The translations under genes were made by a program, and so were the position numbers. A DNA stretch of 64,000 bases from an uncultured Gilliamella sp. (GTDB lineage: Bacteria > Pseudomonadota > Gammaproteobacteria > Enterobacterales > Orbaceae): positions 28,386-92,385 of the forward strand of contig CALYPG010000010.1 in NCBI GenBank assembly GCA_945271295.1. Direction: 5' to 3'. Below the pieces are notes generated by a model that saw only the letters and a program-made list of their open reading frames with translations, searched no databases and was not told the origin of the DNA. Of this stretch, positions 29,747 to 40,570 are shown in pieces. Position 1 is the first letter of the stretch, and every line of letters begins with the position of its first letter.

Positions 29747-30853
29747 TTAAATATTTTTAGTTAACATATATCGATGAGTGTGAATAGACATCATAATGCC
29801 AAAACTTGCCATTAAAACAACTAAGGATGAGCCACCATAACTAATTAGCGGTAATGGTACACCAACTACTGGTAAGATGCCACTAACCATGCCAATATTG
29901 ATAAATACATAAATAAAGAAAACTAAAATAAGACCGCCTGCTAATATTCGTCCAAAAGTAGTATGTGCTTGTGAAGCTATAATCAGTCCGCGCGCAATTA
30001 AGCATAAAAATAAAACTAATAATATAATCGAACCAACAAAACCAAACTCTTCAGCAATAACTGAGAAGATAAAATCAGTATGTCGTTCAGGTAAAAATTC
30101 TAACTGGGATTGCGTGCCATCACACCAACCTTTACCACCTATACCACCAGAACCTATTGCAATTTTTGATTGTATAATATGGTAACCTGTACGCAGTGGA
30201 TCGCTTTCAGGATTAAATAACCTTAAAACTCTTTCTCGTTGGTAGGGATACATTAAAAAAAACCACATAAAAGGTAAAAAAGCAGCAATTAAAATTAAAG
30301 CAATGACAATAAATCGCCAGTCAATACCTGCTAAAAAAATAATGAAAATTCCAGACATTACAATCAAAATCGCAGTACCTAAATCAGGTTGCATGGCAAC
30401 AAGTAAAGTTGGCACACCGATAATAGCCAATGTTTGTAAGGTGGTTTTTAAAGGAGGAGGACACCCTTCACGATTAATAAATTTTGCCACCATTAATGGT
30501 ACTGCAATTTTAGCAATTTCAGAAGGTTGAAAACGTAATACGCCCAAATCTAACCATCGTTGTGCACCTTTACTGGTATAACCAAAAATATCCACTAATA
30601 ATAAAATAACAATACAAATTATATAAAGAAGAGGTGCCCATTTTTCATAGGTTCTAGGCGAAAACTGAGCAAAAATAATCATGACAAAATAACCAAGCAA
30701 TATTTGCGCGACACGTCTTTGCATCATATCAATATCTTGACCACTAGCACTCCAAAGTATATAAAGACTATAACTAAGCAATAAAGTAATAAATAGAAAA
30801 AAAAGTGGGTCGAGGTGTATTTTATCCCAAAACGATTTCTTTATATTATTCAT
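29747..30853 (-). CDS. mrdB: Rod-shape SEDS glycosyltransferase RodA
   Basis: 368 residues, about ten membrane spans. SEDS family; [15 protein letters not shown] and [23 protein letters not shown] (here [24 protein letters not shown]) segments are characteristic. It polymerises lipid II for lateral wall growth with PBP2. Two bases separate it from mrdA and it is followed by dacA. Confidence 0.96.
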   Translation of the reverse strand: MNNIKKSFWDKIHLDPLFFLFITLLLSYSLYILWSASGQDIDMMQRRVAQILLGYFVMIIFAQFSPRTYEKWAPLLYIICIVILLLVDIFGYTSKGAQRWLDLGVLRFQPSEIAKIAVPLMVAKFINREGCPPPLKTTLQTLAIIGVPTLLVAMQPDLGTAILIVMSGIFIIFLAGIDWRFIVIALILIAAFLPFMWFFLMYPYQRERVLRLFNPESDPLRTGYHIIQSKIAIGSGGIGGKGWCDGTQSQLEFLPERHTDFIFSVIAEEFGFVGSIILLVLFLCLIARGLIIASQAHTTFGRILAGGLILVFFIYVFINIGMVSGILPVVGVPLPLISYGGSSLVVLMASFGIMMSIHTHRYMLTKNI

Positions 30854-30855
30854 TA

Positions 30856-32736
30856 TTAATCTTCTTGTCCTGTATTATCTGATGGTGAATCATCTATTTC
30901 TGTTGAATTATCACCTAGCAGGTAATAATCTAGTATTTTACGAGCCACAGCACCACCATTTGAACTACCACCACCACCATTTTCTAATACAATAGCTAAA
31001 GCAATCTTTGGCTTATCATAAGGTGCATAAGCTACAAATAAAGCATGATCGCGTAGGTGTTCTGGAATTTTATGCGCATTATAAACTTCATCTTGTTTTA
31101 AACTATACACCTGCGCTGTACCAGACTTACCTGCCGCTTGATATTTGGCATCGGCATAAATTTTTCTTGCTGTCCCACGCGATCCAAACATAACGCGATG
31201 CATACCTTCTTTAGCTATCGCCCAATAACTAGGATTAACATCAATTAAACTATTAGTTTCTTTAAATTGATCTTGTTTAATCGATGGCTGATTTTGATCA
31301 GTATTTAAAATATCACTCTTTTTGTAGAGTAAAAAATGTGGGGTATAGGTTTTACCATTATTAATCAAAATGGTTAACGCTTTAGCCATTTGCATTGGTG
31401 TTGCCGTCCAATACCCTTGACCAATACCGACAGGAATTGTATCACCTTGTAACCAAGATTTTTTATAGCGTTTTAATTTCCACTCACGACTAGGCATAAC
31501 GGCTCGTGTTTCTTCGTTAGGCGAGATATCAATGCCGGTTCGTTCACCATAACCAAACTTACTCATCCATAATTTTAAACGATCAATGCCCATATCATAG
31601 GCAACTTGATAAAAATAAGTATCAACCGATTCTTCTATCGCTTTTAATACATCTACACGGCCATGTCCCCATTTCAGCCAATCTCGATAGCGCTTCTCCG
31701 TTCCCGGTAATTGCCACCATCCCGGATCATTAACTACACTTTTCGGGCTTACCACGCCTTCACTAAGTGCAGCAATAGAAATATACGGTTTAACAGTTGA
31801 AGCAGGTGGATAAGCACCTAATAACGCTCGATTGTATAATGGTTTATCAGGATCATTAAGTAATTCACTGTATTTGTTACGAGATATTCCACTAACAAAA
31901 GGGTTAGAATCGTAACTCGGACTGGAAACTAATGCTAAAATTTCCCCATTATTAGGATCTATGGCAACTACAGCCGCTTTACGACCAGCAAGTAATTGCT
32001 CTATATAAAGTTGTAATTTGAGATTAATCGATAAGTAAATATCTTCACCAGCTTTAGGTGGGTGATGGTTAAGTTGGCGAACAATACGCCCTCGATTATT
32101 TACTTCAACTTCTTCATAACCGGGTTTACCATGAAGTACCTCTTCATAATACTTTTCAATCCCCATTTTACCGATATTTGGCGTTGCAATATAATCACTC
32201 GCTTTGTTTTCATCCTCTAAACGTTGTTTGTCTTGATTATTAATTTTAGAAATATAACCAATAATATGTGTCAGTGAGGCGCCAAAAGGATAATAACGAT
32301 GTTGTATACCGACAATTGAAACAAATGGAAAACGATGTTGATCGATAACAAAACGAGCTATTTGTTTATTTGTTAGATTCTCTTTAAGGGGTACCGGGCG
32401 ATGTGCTTTATAATTACGACGCTCTTTTTGGAAATTTTCAATATCTTCATCAGTTAAATCAACTATATTTTTTAATTCATCGAATTGTTCATTAATATTT
32501 TTAATTTTATCAGGAATAATATTAAGCTGATAAGTGATATTATTGATAGCTAATGCGGTACCATTGCGGTCGTAAATCATACCACGACTAGCAGGAACAG
32601 GAATTATCTCGATACGATTATTATTGGATTTAGTACTGTAATAACTAAAATTAGAAATTTGGAGATTCGCTAAATTAATAAGTAAAACGATGACCAATAA
32701 AATGATCACAACAAAAGAAAACAGAGCTCTACGCAT
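30856..32736 (-). CDS. mrdA: Penicillin-binding protein 2 (MrdA)
   Basis: 626 residues. One N-terminal membrane helix (about 5-27), a pedestal dimerisation domain and a transpeptidase domain with catalytic PASTVKPYI (SxxK), SVD and KSGTAQV motifs. Crosslinks peptidoglycan made by RodA; required for rod shape. First gene of mrdA-mrdB-dacA. The usual upstream rsfS-rlmH pair is not here. Confidence 0.97.
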   Translation of the reverse strand: MRRALFSFVVIILLVIVLLINLANLQISNFSYYSTKSNNNRIEIIPVPASRGMIYDRNGTALAINNITYQLNIIPDKIKNINEQFDELKNIVDLTDEDIENFQKERRNYKAHRPVPLKENLTNKQIARFVIDQHRFPFVSIVGIQHRYYPFGASLTHIIGYISKINNQDKQRLEDENKASDYIATPNIGKMGIEKYYEEVLHGKPGYEEVEVNNRGRIVRQLNHHPPKAGEDIYLSINLKLQLYIEQLLAGRKAAVVAIDPNNGEILALVSSPSYDSNPFVSGISRNKYSELLNDPDKPLYNRALLGAYPPASTVKPYISIAALSEGVVSPKSVVNDPGWWQLPGTEKRYRDWLKWGHGRVDVLKAIEESVDTYFYQVAYDMGIDRLKLWMSKFGYGERTGIDISPNEETRAVMPSREWKLKRYKKSWLQGDTIPVGIGQGYWTATPMQMAKALTILINNGKTYTPHFLLYKKSDILNTDQNQPSIKQDQFKETNSLIDVNPSYWAIAKEGMHRVMFGSRGTARKIYADAKYQAAGKSGTAQVYSLKQDEVYNAHKIPEHLRDHALFVAYAPYDKPKIALAIVLENGGGGSSNGGAVARKILDYYLLGDNSTEIDDSPSDNTGQED

Positions 32737-32832
32737 AAACAGATTAGCTTCTGCTGAGTGATCTCGAATTTCGGCTCTATTTTTGTTATGTGCAATAGAG
32801 ATAATAATACTCCTTTAGATACTTTCTATATG

Positions 32833-33840
32833 TTATTGCTGATGATTTTGTTGAGCATCCCATTTTTCATAAGCATTGACTATTCTAGCAACTACAGGGT
32901 GACGAACCACATCTTCACTATTAAAAAAATTGAAGCTAATTTCATCAACTTGACTTAATACTTCTATGGCATGGCGTAACCCTGATTTTTGCTGACGAGG
33001 TAAATCAATCTGAGTAATGTCTCCAGTTATCACGGCTTTAGAATTAAAACCAATACGAGTTAAAAACATCTTCATTTGTTCGATCGTAGTATTTTGGCTT
33101 TCATCAAGAATAATAAAGGCATCATTAAGCGTTCGTCCACGCATGTAAGCAAGCGGTGCTACTTCAATCACACTTTTCTCAATAAGTTTTTCGACTTTTT
33201 CAAACCCTAGCATCTCAAATAATGCATCATAAAGTGGACGTAAATAAGGATCGACTTTTTGACTTAAATCACCTGGCAAAAATCCCAGTTTCTCTCCAGC
33301 TTCAACTGCAGGACGGGTTAAAATAATTCGACGAATTTGCTGTTTTTCAAGAGCATCAACAGCTGCTGCCACAGCTAAATACGTTTTACCGGTTCCGGCC
33401 GGACCAATACCAAAACAGATGTCATAATCTAATACGTGAGCAATATATTGCGCTTGATTAGGTGTTCTTGGTTTGATAATGCCTCGTTTAGTTTTAATCA
33501 TCACTAATTTGCCACCATGATGATCTATATAAGCAGGTAAATGCTCATTGGCTTTTTCAAGGGCACCTGATTCTTTAATCGCTAAATGAATCTGTTCTGG
33601 TTCAATTTCAATAATGTTATTTTTGATTTTAGTTTGTTTATACAGTGTTTGTAATATTTCATCTACAGCTTTGACACAGATAACATCACCAGTGATTGAA
33701 AATAAATTACCACGATGATTAATTTCGACACCAAGCCGACGTTCAAGTTGTTTTATATTATCGTTATGAGGACCACAAAGACTATTAAGCCTTTGGTTAT
33801 CAGCTGGTTCAAGTACTGTTTCATGTGTCACTATATTCAA
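32833..33840 (-). CDS. ybeZ: PhoH-like ATPase YbeZ
   Basis: 335 residues. N-terminal KH-like region (about 20-90) then a PhoH P-loop domain with GPAGTGKTYLA (Walker A) and AFIILDESQN (Walker B). Initiates at TTG: the resulting MNIVTHETVLEPADN aligns with E. coli YbeZ from its first residue and GAGG lies upstream. In E. coli it partners the rRNA endonuclease YbeY encoded immediately downstream; here mrdA follows instead and no ybeY is present. Confidence 0.94.
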   Translation of the reverse strand: MNIVTHETVLEPADNQRLNSLCGPHNDNIKQLERRLGVEINHRGNLFSITGDVICVKAVDEILQTLYKQTKIKNNIIEIEPEQIHLAIKESGALEKANEHLPAYIDHHGGKLVMIKTKRGIIKPRTPNQAQYIAHVLDYDICFGIGPAGTGKTYLAVAAAVDALEKQQIRRIILTRPAVEAGEKLGFLPGDLSQKVDPYLRPLYDALFEMLGFEKVEKLIEKSVIEVAPLAYMRGRTLNDAFIILDESQNTTIEQMKMFLTRIGFNSKAVITGDITQIDLPRQQKSGLRHAIEVLSQVDEISFNFFNSEDVVRHPVVARIVNAYEKWDAQQNHQQ

Positions 33841-33864
33841 AAAATAATCCTCTAATAATTAATA

Positions 33865-34344
33865 TCAATCACTAAGACGTTGTTCACATAAAGAACATTT
33901 TTCAACACCCTTCAAAAAATCCATATTACATTGATGACAAGTAACGATGTTACCAGCGACAATATGGTTAACTGCATTGGTAGATTGTTCCTCATCCAAT
34001 CCCTGAGATTTTAATTTGTTAACTAGCATTGATATTGGTGTGCCACTTTTTAGTTCTTGTTCTACATAAGAAGCTACTTGATCTTCAAATGTTGGTGGTA
34101 CATATTCTAAAACTTTTTCATTATATTCAGATTTACAGTGATTGCATTTAATATATCTACCCAAAGTTTGATAACTAAAAATAGGGATAAAAAATAAAGT
34201 GAAATATTTAGCAACTTTTACTCCGGTATATCGTTGTTGTTTTACATCACTAGTAATATTTTCGTTCGCACAACATGAAGGACAATTGAACTGTCCTCTT
34301 GTTTCATCAACGTGTCGTCCAGAAGTTCCAAATATAATAAACAT
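33865..34344 (-). CDS. Zinc-ribbon protein of unknown function
   Basis: 159 residues. Three cysteine pairs: CPSCCANE near residue 21, CNHCKSEY near 66, and a C-terminal double pair CHQCNMDF and CSLCEQRL (about 135-155), suggesting two zinc ribbons. Between them lie a short hydrophobic stretch (FTLFFIPIF) and a helical region with ELKSGTPISMLVNKLKSQGLDEEQS. Not recognised as a named protein. It is inserted between ybeZ and miaB, usually adjacent. Possibly membrane-associated. Confidence 0.7.
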   Translation of the reverse strand: MFIIFGTSGRHVDETRGQFNCPSCCANENITSDVKQQRYTGVKVAKYFTLFFIPIFSYQTLGRYIKCNHCKSEYNEKVLEYVPPTFEDQVASYVEQELKSGTPISMLVNKLKSQGLDEEQSTNAVNHIVAGNIVTCHQCNMDFLKGVEKCSLCEQRLSD

Positions 34345-34424
34345 TTTATTTTCCTTTATTCCATTACATTATTATTTTTACTATTTATATTGATAAAATA
34401 GTTAATTTTTTTACTGTCATTGTT

Positions 34425-35852
34425 TTAAGGTTGATAAATACCTACCCCTAAATCATTTTCTTTACGGGTACGCGATATAACTGACATTGGTGATTCACTA
34501 ACTCGTAAATCCATGTCTTCTTCGGTACGAACTACTTTGCCTCGTAATGAATTTGGATAGATATCAGTAATTTCAACATCCACAAATTTGCCAATCATAT
34601 CAAGATGCCCTGCAAAATTAACAATACGATTATTTTCAGTACGACCAGTCAACTCCATAATATCCTTTTTAGATGGACCTTCAACTAAAATACGTTGTAC
34701 TGTATTTAACATCTGGCGGCTATATTGCATTGCTTGTTGATTAATACGTTCTTGTAGAATATATAAGCGTTGTTTTTTCTCATCTTCTGAGACATTGTCT
34801 TCCATCTCGGCAGCGGGTGTACCAGGACGAGCTGAGTAAACGAAGCTATAGCTTAAATCAAAATTAACATCCGCTATTAACTTCATTGTTTGTGCAAAAT
34901 CTTCCTGTGTTTCACCAGGGAAACCAACGATAAAATCTGAACTTATTTGAATATCTGGACGTACTTTCCGTAATTTGCGAATAATGGATTTATACTCTAT
35001 TGCAGTATGCGTTCGTTTCATTAAATTTAGTACCCGATCTGAACCACTTTGTACCGGTAAATGTAAAAAATTAACCAGTTCAGGAGTGTCACGATAAACA
35101 TCAATAATATCATCAGTAAATTCAATTGGGTGACTAGTGGTAAAACGAATACGATCAATCCCATCGATAGCAGCAACTAATCGTAACAATTCAGCAAATG
35201 AACAAATATCACCATCAAACGTTGATCCACGGTATGCATTAACATTCTGACCAAGTAAATTAACCTCACGCACGCCCTGCTCAGCCAGTTGAGCTATTTC
35301 ATAAATAACATCATCACAAGGCCTACTCACTTCTTCACCTCGGGTATAAGGCACAACACAATAGGTACAATATTTATTACACCCTTCCATGATCGATACA
35401 AATGCGGTTGGACCTTCACTCCGCGGTTCAGGTAGCCGATCGAATTTTTCTATTTCTGGAAAACTCACATCCACAACATGATTACCGTTACCACTTCTAA
35501 CTTGTTCAATCATTTCCGGTAAACGATGGAAGGTTTGTGGTCCAAAAATGATATCCACAAAAGGGGCGCGCTTGCGAATGTGAGCACCTTCTTGAGAAGC
35601 AACACAGCCACCAACACCAATAATAATATTTGGATTTTGTTGTTTAAGGTTCTTCCAACGACCTAATTGATGAAAGACTTTTTCTTGGGCTTTTTCACGA
35701 ATAGAACAGGTATTTAGTAATAAAATATCTGCTTCTTCTGCATTTTCTGTTAAAGTTAAACCGTGGGTTGATTCAAGGAGATCGGCCATTTTTGTTGAGT
35801 CATACTCATTCATTTGGCAACCCCAAGTTTTGATATGTAGTTTCTTGCTCAT
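34425..35852 (-). CDS. miaB: tRNA methylthiotransferase MiaB
   Basis: 475 residues, E. coli length 474. N-terminal UPF0004 domain with three cluster cysteines ([25 protein letters not shown]), radical-[18 protein letters not shown] (CxxxCxxC) and a C-terminal TRAM domain. Adds the methylthio group to i6A37 made by MiaA (also in this window) to give ms2i6A. ATG 35852 used; a TTG one codon earlier is less likely. Confidence 0.97.
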   Translation of the reverse strand: MSKKLHIKTWGCQMNEYDSTKMADLLESTHGLTLTENAEEADILLLNTCSIREKAQEKVFHQLGRWKNLKQQNPNIIIGVGGCVASQEGAHIRKRAPFVDIIFGPQTFHRLPEMIEQVRSGNGNHVVDVSFPEIEKFDRLPEPRSEGPTAFVSIMEGCNKYCTYCVVPYTRGEEVSRPCDDVIYEIAQLAEQGVREVNLLGQNVNAYRGSTFDGDICSFAELLRLVAAIDGIDRIRFTTSHPIEFTDDIIDVYRDTPELVNFLHLPVQSGSDRVLNLMKRTHTAIEYKSIIRKLRKVRPDIQISSDFIVGFPGETQEDFAQTMKLIADVNFDLSYSFVYSARPGTPAAEMEDNVSEDEKKQRLYILQERINQQAMQYSRQMLNTVQRILVEGPSKKDIMELTGRTENNRIVNFAGHLDMIGKFVDVEITDIYPNSLRGKVVRTEEDMDLRVSESPMSVISRTRKENDLGVGIYQP

Positions 35853-36249
35853 CAATAACTCAGCTATATTTAATTGTTAAAATGAAAACGGCTTTAAATC
35901 CGCGATTTTAGCGAGCTATATTGTAATCCTTTGTGATTGTAGGGTCTATAATAAAATAAAAAACAGCAAGGTAAACTTGTACTATATTTTTTTACCTTTG
36001 TTGCAATTAGCTAGCATCAAATTAAATTATCAATTAACTAATCTATAAATTTTATTGTTAGCGATAAAGTAATATTAAACAGGCCCTATTTAAGGAAGTT
36101 TTATTTATAAAACGACGTTAATATGACATTAAAACTAAATTAGTTATCTATTGAAAAAACAACTAATTATGAGAATCATTCTTTTTAACATCTTAATATT
36201 TTATGTTATTATTTGCGTTTAATTTAGTTAACCAATAAAGAATTTAGGT
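35853..36249. other. Divergent intergenic region miaB-amiC
   Basis: 397 AT-rich bases carrying the miaB and amiC promoters. No gene, tRNA or terminator was recognised. A partial Fur-like match (AATTATGAGAATCATTCTT, 36165-36183) is noted but not called. Confidence 0.4.
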
Positions 36250-37482
36250 ATGTCAAAAACATTTAGCCCAACAAAACGCCTATTGATTAAAGGTATCCTT
36301 GCTACTTGTTTATTGTCTGTTACTCGAGTTGGCTTTGCTGTAACAATGGCGCAAGTTATTGCTGTTCGAGTTTGGCCATCTTCAACCTATACTAGAATCA
36401 CATTAGAATCAAACATTGGTCTTAATTATAAACGTTCTTCACTAAAAAACCCTGAACGAATAGTTATTGATATTAATAATGTGAACTTAAATACTATTTT
36501 AAAAACAATTCCCTCGAAAGTACTCAATCATGATCCTTATATAAAATCAATACGTGTACTACAGCTAGATCCTAAAACAGTTAGGATAATGATTGAATTA
36601 AAACAAGGTGTTGAACCTAATATTTTTACACTATCTCCGATTGCCGAATTTAAACATCGGTTAGTGATTGATTTATACCCGTCTAAATCTACTTCTATGG
36701 ATGATGATCCGTTATTGACTTTATTGGAAGAATATAAAAAAGGCGATCTCAATAAAAAACAAGCTGCAATTAAAACACCAACTAATAAAAAAAAGAATGC
36801 ACCAATTATTATTATGTTAGATCCAGGTCATGGCGGTGAAGATCCCGGTGCTATCGGTTATAAAAAAACGCGAGAAAAAGATATTGTTTTACAAATTGCG
36901 CGGCGAACCTACAATTTACTTAAAAAAGAACCCCAAATAAAAGTTTATATGACCCGTAATGAAGATATATTTATTCCATTAAGAGTACGGGTAGCTAAAG
37001 CACGATCTTTACATGCTGATCTGTTTATTTCGATTCATGCTGATGCCTTCACCAATCGATCTGTAAAAGGATCATCGGTTTTTTCATTATCTACTCGAGG
37101 AGCAAGTAGTTCTGCTGCCAGTTATTTAGCTCAAACACAAAATAAAGCCGACCAAATAGGTGGCGTAAGTAAGAGTGGAGATAAATATTTAGATAATACG
37201 ATTTTGGATTTAGTGCAAAAAACAACGCTGAGTAATGGTGTATTACTAGGTAATGCTATTTTAAATAAAATGAAAGGTGTTAATCAGCTACATAAACCAT
37301 CGATAGAAAAAGCGGGTTTTGCCGTTCTAAAAGCACCCGATATCCCGTCAGTACTAGTCGAAACAGCCTTTATTAGTAATATTGGTGAAGAACAAAAATT
37401 AAAGACTGTTTCGTTTCAAAATAAGGTAGCTAAAGCCATTGTTGATGGTATCAAAGATTACCTGAAAAAACGTAAAAACTAA
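36250..37482 (+). CDS. amiC: N-acetylmuramoyl-L-alanine amidase AmiC
   Basis: 410 residues (E. coli AmiC 417). Signal peptide to about residue 30, AMIN domain (about 35-140) that targets the septum, a linker, and an Amidase_3 zinc domain (about 185-405) with [21 protein letters not shown] and the C-terminal [10 protein letters not shown] glutamate. Splits septal peptidoglycan during daughter-cell separation, normally activated by NlpD. The signal has [10 protein letters not shown], a Lys-Arg version of the twin-arginine motif used by E. coli AmiC. Faces rsmG convergently. Confidence 0.93.
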   Translation: MSKTFSPTKRLLIKGILATCLLSVTRVGFAVTMAQVIAVRVWPSSTYTRITLESNIGLNYKRSSLKNPERIVIDINNVNLNTILKTIPSKVLNHDPYIKSIRVLQLDPKTVRIMIELKQGVEPNIFTLSPIAEFKHRLVIDLYPSKSTSMDDDPLLTLLEEYKKGDLNKKQAAIKTPTNKKKNAPIIIMLDPGHGGEDPGAIGYKKTREKDIVLQIARRTYNLLKKEPQIKVYMTRNEDIFIPLRVRVAKARSLHADLFISIHADAFTNRSVKGSSVFSLSTRGASSSAASYLAQTQNKADQIGGVSKSGDKYLDNTILDLVQKTTLSNGVLLGNAILNKMKGVNQLHKPSIEKAGFAVLKAPDIPSVLVETAFISNIGEEQKLKTVSFQNKVAKAIVDGIKDYLKKRKN

Positions 37483-37526
37483 TATTGTAAAGATGTTTCA
37501 GGTTAACTATACGTTTGAGTATAAAA

Positions 37527-38126
37527 TCACTGAATAATAAGCAAACATCTTTGTGCATTAGATCCAGGAATGGTTAAGTTTATATTTTGTTTAAGGCTAA
37601 ACCCTTCAGGAATTGGATCGAGATCATTTGCTTTTAAAGCATAAAATGATCCTTGCTGATCGGGTAAATGTTTACACCAACTGAGCATATCTTGTAGGGA
37701 AGCAAAAGCCCTGCTAATCACACCATCAAACTGCTTTTGCCTATACTCCTCAATACGACTTTGCACAGGATTTATATTGGTTAATTTTAATTCAAACTGA
37801 ACCTGCTTTAAAAAGCGGATCCGCTTACCTAAGCTATCAACCAGATCAAATTGTTTATCAGGATTAATAATAGCCAGAGGGATGCCTGGTAAACCAGGGC
37901 CCGTTCCCACATCAATAAAAGTTTTACCGGTTAGATAAGGGGAGACGACTAAACTATCCATTATATGTTTCACTAACATTTCATTGGGATCGCGAACCGC
38001 AGTTAAGTTATAAGCCTTGTTCCATTTATCAAGCATGGTAATATAATGAACAAGTTGATCTTTTTGTTGATCTGAGATCTTAAGATCAGTTTGATCAATT
38101 AAATTAGTGAGTTTCTTTTTTAACAT
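37527..38126 (-). CDS. rsmG: 16S rRNA m7G527 methyltransferase RsmG
   Basis: 199 residues. Rossmann methyltransferase with [17 protein letters not shown] (SAM motif I) and [13 protein letters not shown], matching GidB/RsmG. Methylates G527 of 16S rRNA. Overlaps the mnmG end by 23 bases, the conserved gidA-gidB arrangement next to the origin. The gene is rich in GATC (13 counted by eye). Confidence 0.96.
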   Translation of the reverse strand: MLKKKLTNLIDQTDLKISDQQKDQLVHYITMLDKWNKAYNLTAVRDPNEMLVKHIMDSLVVSPYLTGKTFIDVGTGPGLPGIPLAIINPDKQFDLVDSLGKRIRFLKQVQFELKLTNINPVQSRIEEYRQKQFDGVISRAFASLQDMLSWCKHLPDQQGSFYALKANDLDPIPEGFSLKQNINLTIPGSNAQRCLLIIQ

Positions 38127-39996
38127 AATTTTTCTTTTTTAAATAAACCAGTAGCATCGAAATAGCGGCTGGAGTTATACCTGATATCCGTGAAGCTTGA
38201 CCGATTGAAACTGGTTTATGTTGTTTCAATTTAGCCACAACCTCATTAGACAAACCAGAAATTTCTGCATAATCGATATTTGCTGGAATTAATGTTTCTT
38301 CATTACGTTTTTGGCGTTCAATTTCTTCAATTTGAAGCTTGATATAACCATCATACTTAACTTGAATTTCAACTTGCTCTGCGGCTTGTTCATCAGTTAA
38401 ACCAGGTGCAAATAGTGATAGTGATTTCAAGGTTTGATAATTCATTTCCGGGCGTTTAAGTAGCTCTTCACCATTAGCTTCTTTGGTCAAATTAGCCGTT
38501 AATACCGCATTAATTTCGTCAATAGATTGAATATGTGGGTGAACCCAAATATCTCGTAACCGTGCTCTTTCTTGTTCTATTGCTTCGAACTTCTCATTAA
38601 ATCGTTGCCAACGGTAATCATCAACCATACCAAGATTGCGGCCAATTTCAGTCAAGCGAATATCAGCATTGTCTTCACGTAACATCAAACGATATTCAGC
38701 ACGAGAAGTGAACATTCGATAAGGTTCATTAGTACCAAGCGTACAAAGATCATCAACTAACACCCCTAAATAAGCCTGATCACGTGTTGGATACCATTGA
38801 TCTTGTTCATAAACAAAGCGAGCTGCGTTAAGGCCGGCAAGCATACCTTGAGCTGCTGCTTCTTCATAACCCGTAGTACCGTTGATCTGTCCTGCTAAAA
38901 ATAGACCTTTTATCACTTTGCTCTCAAGTGTTGGTTTAAGATCCCGCGGATCAAAATAATCATATTCGATCGCATAACCCGGTCTTACAATATTGGCATT
39001 TTCAAGTCCTTTCATACTACGTACAAAAGCTAGTTGAGTATCAAATGGTAAACTCGTTGAGATCCCATTTGGATAAATTTCGTTACTATCTAACCCTTCT
39101 GGCTCCAAATAGATCTGATGAGAATTACGATCTGCAAAGCGCATGATCTTGTCTTCAATAGATGGGCAATATCTTGGTCCAACCCCTTCAATTACGCCAG
39201 TGTACATTGGGCTACGATCTAAATTGTTACGAATGATCTCATGTGTTTTTTCATTAGTATTGGTAATATAACAAGGGATCTGTTTTGGGTGTTCACTTGC
39301 TTTACCTAAAAACGAAAATACCGGCATAGGATCGTCACCATATTGTGTACCTAATTGTGAAAAATCAATCGATCTAGCATCAATGCGTGGCGGTGTACCT
39401 GTTTTTAATCGTCCCATTCTAAATGGATATTGGTGTAAAGCTTTAGATAATCCTATAGAGGCAGGATCGCCTGTACGCCCACCACTATAATTATCAAGTC
39501 CGATATGGATCTTGCCGTCTAAAAAAGTACCGGTAGTTAGTACTACCGCTTTAGCTTTAAACGATACTCCCATTTGGGTAACGACGCCTTTGATCTGATC
39601 GTTTTCGATGATCACATCTTCAACTGCTTGCTGAAATAACATCAAATTTTCTTGGTTTTCAAGTGCGGTTCTAACAGCTTTACGATATAAAGATCGATCG
39701 GCTTGGGCACGGGTCGCTCTAACCGCTGGTCCTTTGCTACTGTTTAAGATCCTAAACTGGATCCCAGCAAGATCGATCGCGTGTGCCATTAATCCTCCCA
39801 TGGCGTCGATCTCTTTGACCAAGTGGCCTTTGCCGATCCCGCCAATCGCTGGATTACATGACATTTGTCCTAATGTGTTGATATTGTGGGTTAAAAGTAA
39901 TGTTTTTCTTCCCATTCTTGCTGATGCCATTGCTGCTTCTGTGCCTGCGTGACCGCCACCGACAATGATGACATCAAAAAGATCTGGATAAAACAT
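38104..39996 (-). CDS. mnmG: tRNA U34 carboxymethylaminomethyl enzyme MnmG (GidA)
   Basis: 630 residues, full length. FAD-binding [10 protein letters not shown] (13-22), conserved [22 protein letters not shown], and a helical C-terminal tRNA-binding region. With MnmE it builds cmnm5 at the wobble U34. It flanks oriC, transcribed away from it, as in most gammaproteobacteria. The gene holds about 30 GATC sites by eye, roughly five times expectation, denser towards its 5' end. Confidence 0.97.
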   Translation of the reverse strand: MFYPDLFDVIIVGGGHAGTEAAMASARMGRKTLLLTHNINTLGQMSCNPAIGGIGKGHLVKEIDAMGGLMAHAIDLAGIQFRILNSSKGPAVRATRAQADRSLYRKAVRTALENQENLMLFQQAVEDVIIENDQIKGVVTQMGVSFKAKAVVLTTGTFLDGKIHIGLDNYSGGRTGDPASIGLSKALHQYPFRMGRLKTGTPPRIDARSIDFSQLGTQYGDDPMPVFSFLGKASEHPKQIPCYITNTNEKTHEIIRNNLDRSPMYTGVIEGVGPRYCPSIEDKIMRFADRNSHQIYLEPEGLDSNEIYPNGISTSLPFDTQLAFVRSMKGLENANIVRPGYAIEYDYFDPRDLKPTLESKVIKGLFLAGQINGTTGYEEAAAQGMLAGLNAARFVYEQDQWYPTRDQAYLGVLVDDLCTLGTNEPYRMFTSRAEYRLMLREDNADIRLTEIGRNLGMVDDYRWQRFNEKFEAIEQERARLRDIWVHPHIQSIDEINAVLTANLTKEANGEELLKRPEMNYQTLKSLSLFAPGLTDEQAAEQVEIQVKYDGYIKLQIEEIERQKRNEETLIPANIDYAEISGLSNEVVAKLKQHKPVSIGQASRISGITPAAISMLLVYLKKKNYVKKETH

Positions 39997-40186
39997 AGAA
40001 ATCCTCGTTATTGTTTGGCATATAGATGATCGTTATTTTAGCTATTTTGATCTGCTTTTAGTTAGCGTAATGAATTTTACTCATCTTTTCGGTTACGTCA
40101 AATGATCTATTTTGATCGCCAGTTAAATTAAATAAGATCTTTTATATGATCTTTTTATTTTTATAGTTATTAGTCAGGATCGTTTT

Positions 40187-40195
40187 TGTTGATAA
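40187..40195 (-). promoter_or_regulatory. DnaA box, R1-like
   Basis: TGTTGATAA, reverse complement of TTATCAACA, nine bases after GATCG. E. coli R1 has the same orientation and the same preceding GGATCG. Confidence 0.75.
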
Positions 40196-40292
40196 CTGGT
40201 TTTTATGGTTATTATTTATTGAGTTATTGATCTTCTAAACCTGTTAATTGATCCGATCTTTTTTGAGTGGATCTTGTTTATAATTATCTTAG

Positions 40293-40301
40293 TTATCCAC
40301 A
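40293..40301 (+). promoter_or_regulatory. DnaA box, central
   Basis: TTATCCACA, perfect consensus, four bases before a GATC. Confidence 0.85.
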
Positions 40302-40366
40302 TATGATCTAGATTTTAAGGTTATTAATATGCTTATAACAGCTTATTAGCTACTTTTATAACAGAG

Positions 40367-40375
40367 TTATCCACA
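40367..40375 (+). promoter_or_regulatory. DnaA box, R4-like
   Basis: TTATCCACA within ACAGAGTTATCCACA, the same sequence as around E. coli R4 at the right border of oriC. Confidence 0.9.
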
Positions 40376-40570
40376 AAAATAAAGTTTGATCGCTTAATAT
40401 TTGAGCTGTTTTAGTTGTATTTTGAGCTTACTTATTCCATTATTTCTCTACTTTTAGTTGGGTTATTTTTTGTTTTTGATTGAAGGTTTTTCTTTTCTAT
40501 AAAAGTGATTGATTTTTGTAAAAGCAAATTTATACTTAACATGCTTATTTTTTTATTGTGAGGTTATTTT

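Larger units (their letters stand above)
39997..40395. other. oriC: Chromosomal replication origin oriC
   Basis: Between mnmG and hda. I count thirteen GATC sites from 40028 to 40391. Two perfect DnaA boxes TTATCCACA (40293-40301, 40367-40375) and a reversed TGTTGATAA (40187-40195) correspond in place and orientation to E. coli boxes near R1 and R4. The right end ACAGAGTTATCCACA followed 12 bases later by GATCGC copies the E. coli oriC right border. Several GATCT-plus-T-rich 13-mer-like units (40049, 40104, 40136, 40148) lie on the mnmG side, where the E. coli unwinding element is. SeqA would bind the hemimethylated GATCs. Confidence 0.93.

Noticed and set aside
36165..36183. Fur-like sequence upstream of amiC
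   Set aside because: Only about 14 of 19 matches in an AT-rich region and no iron-related gene nearby.
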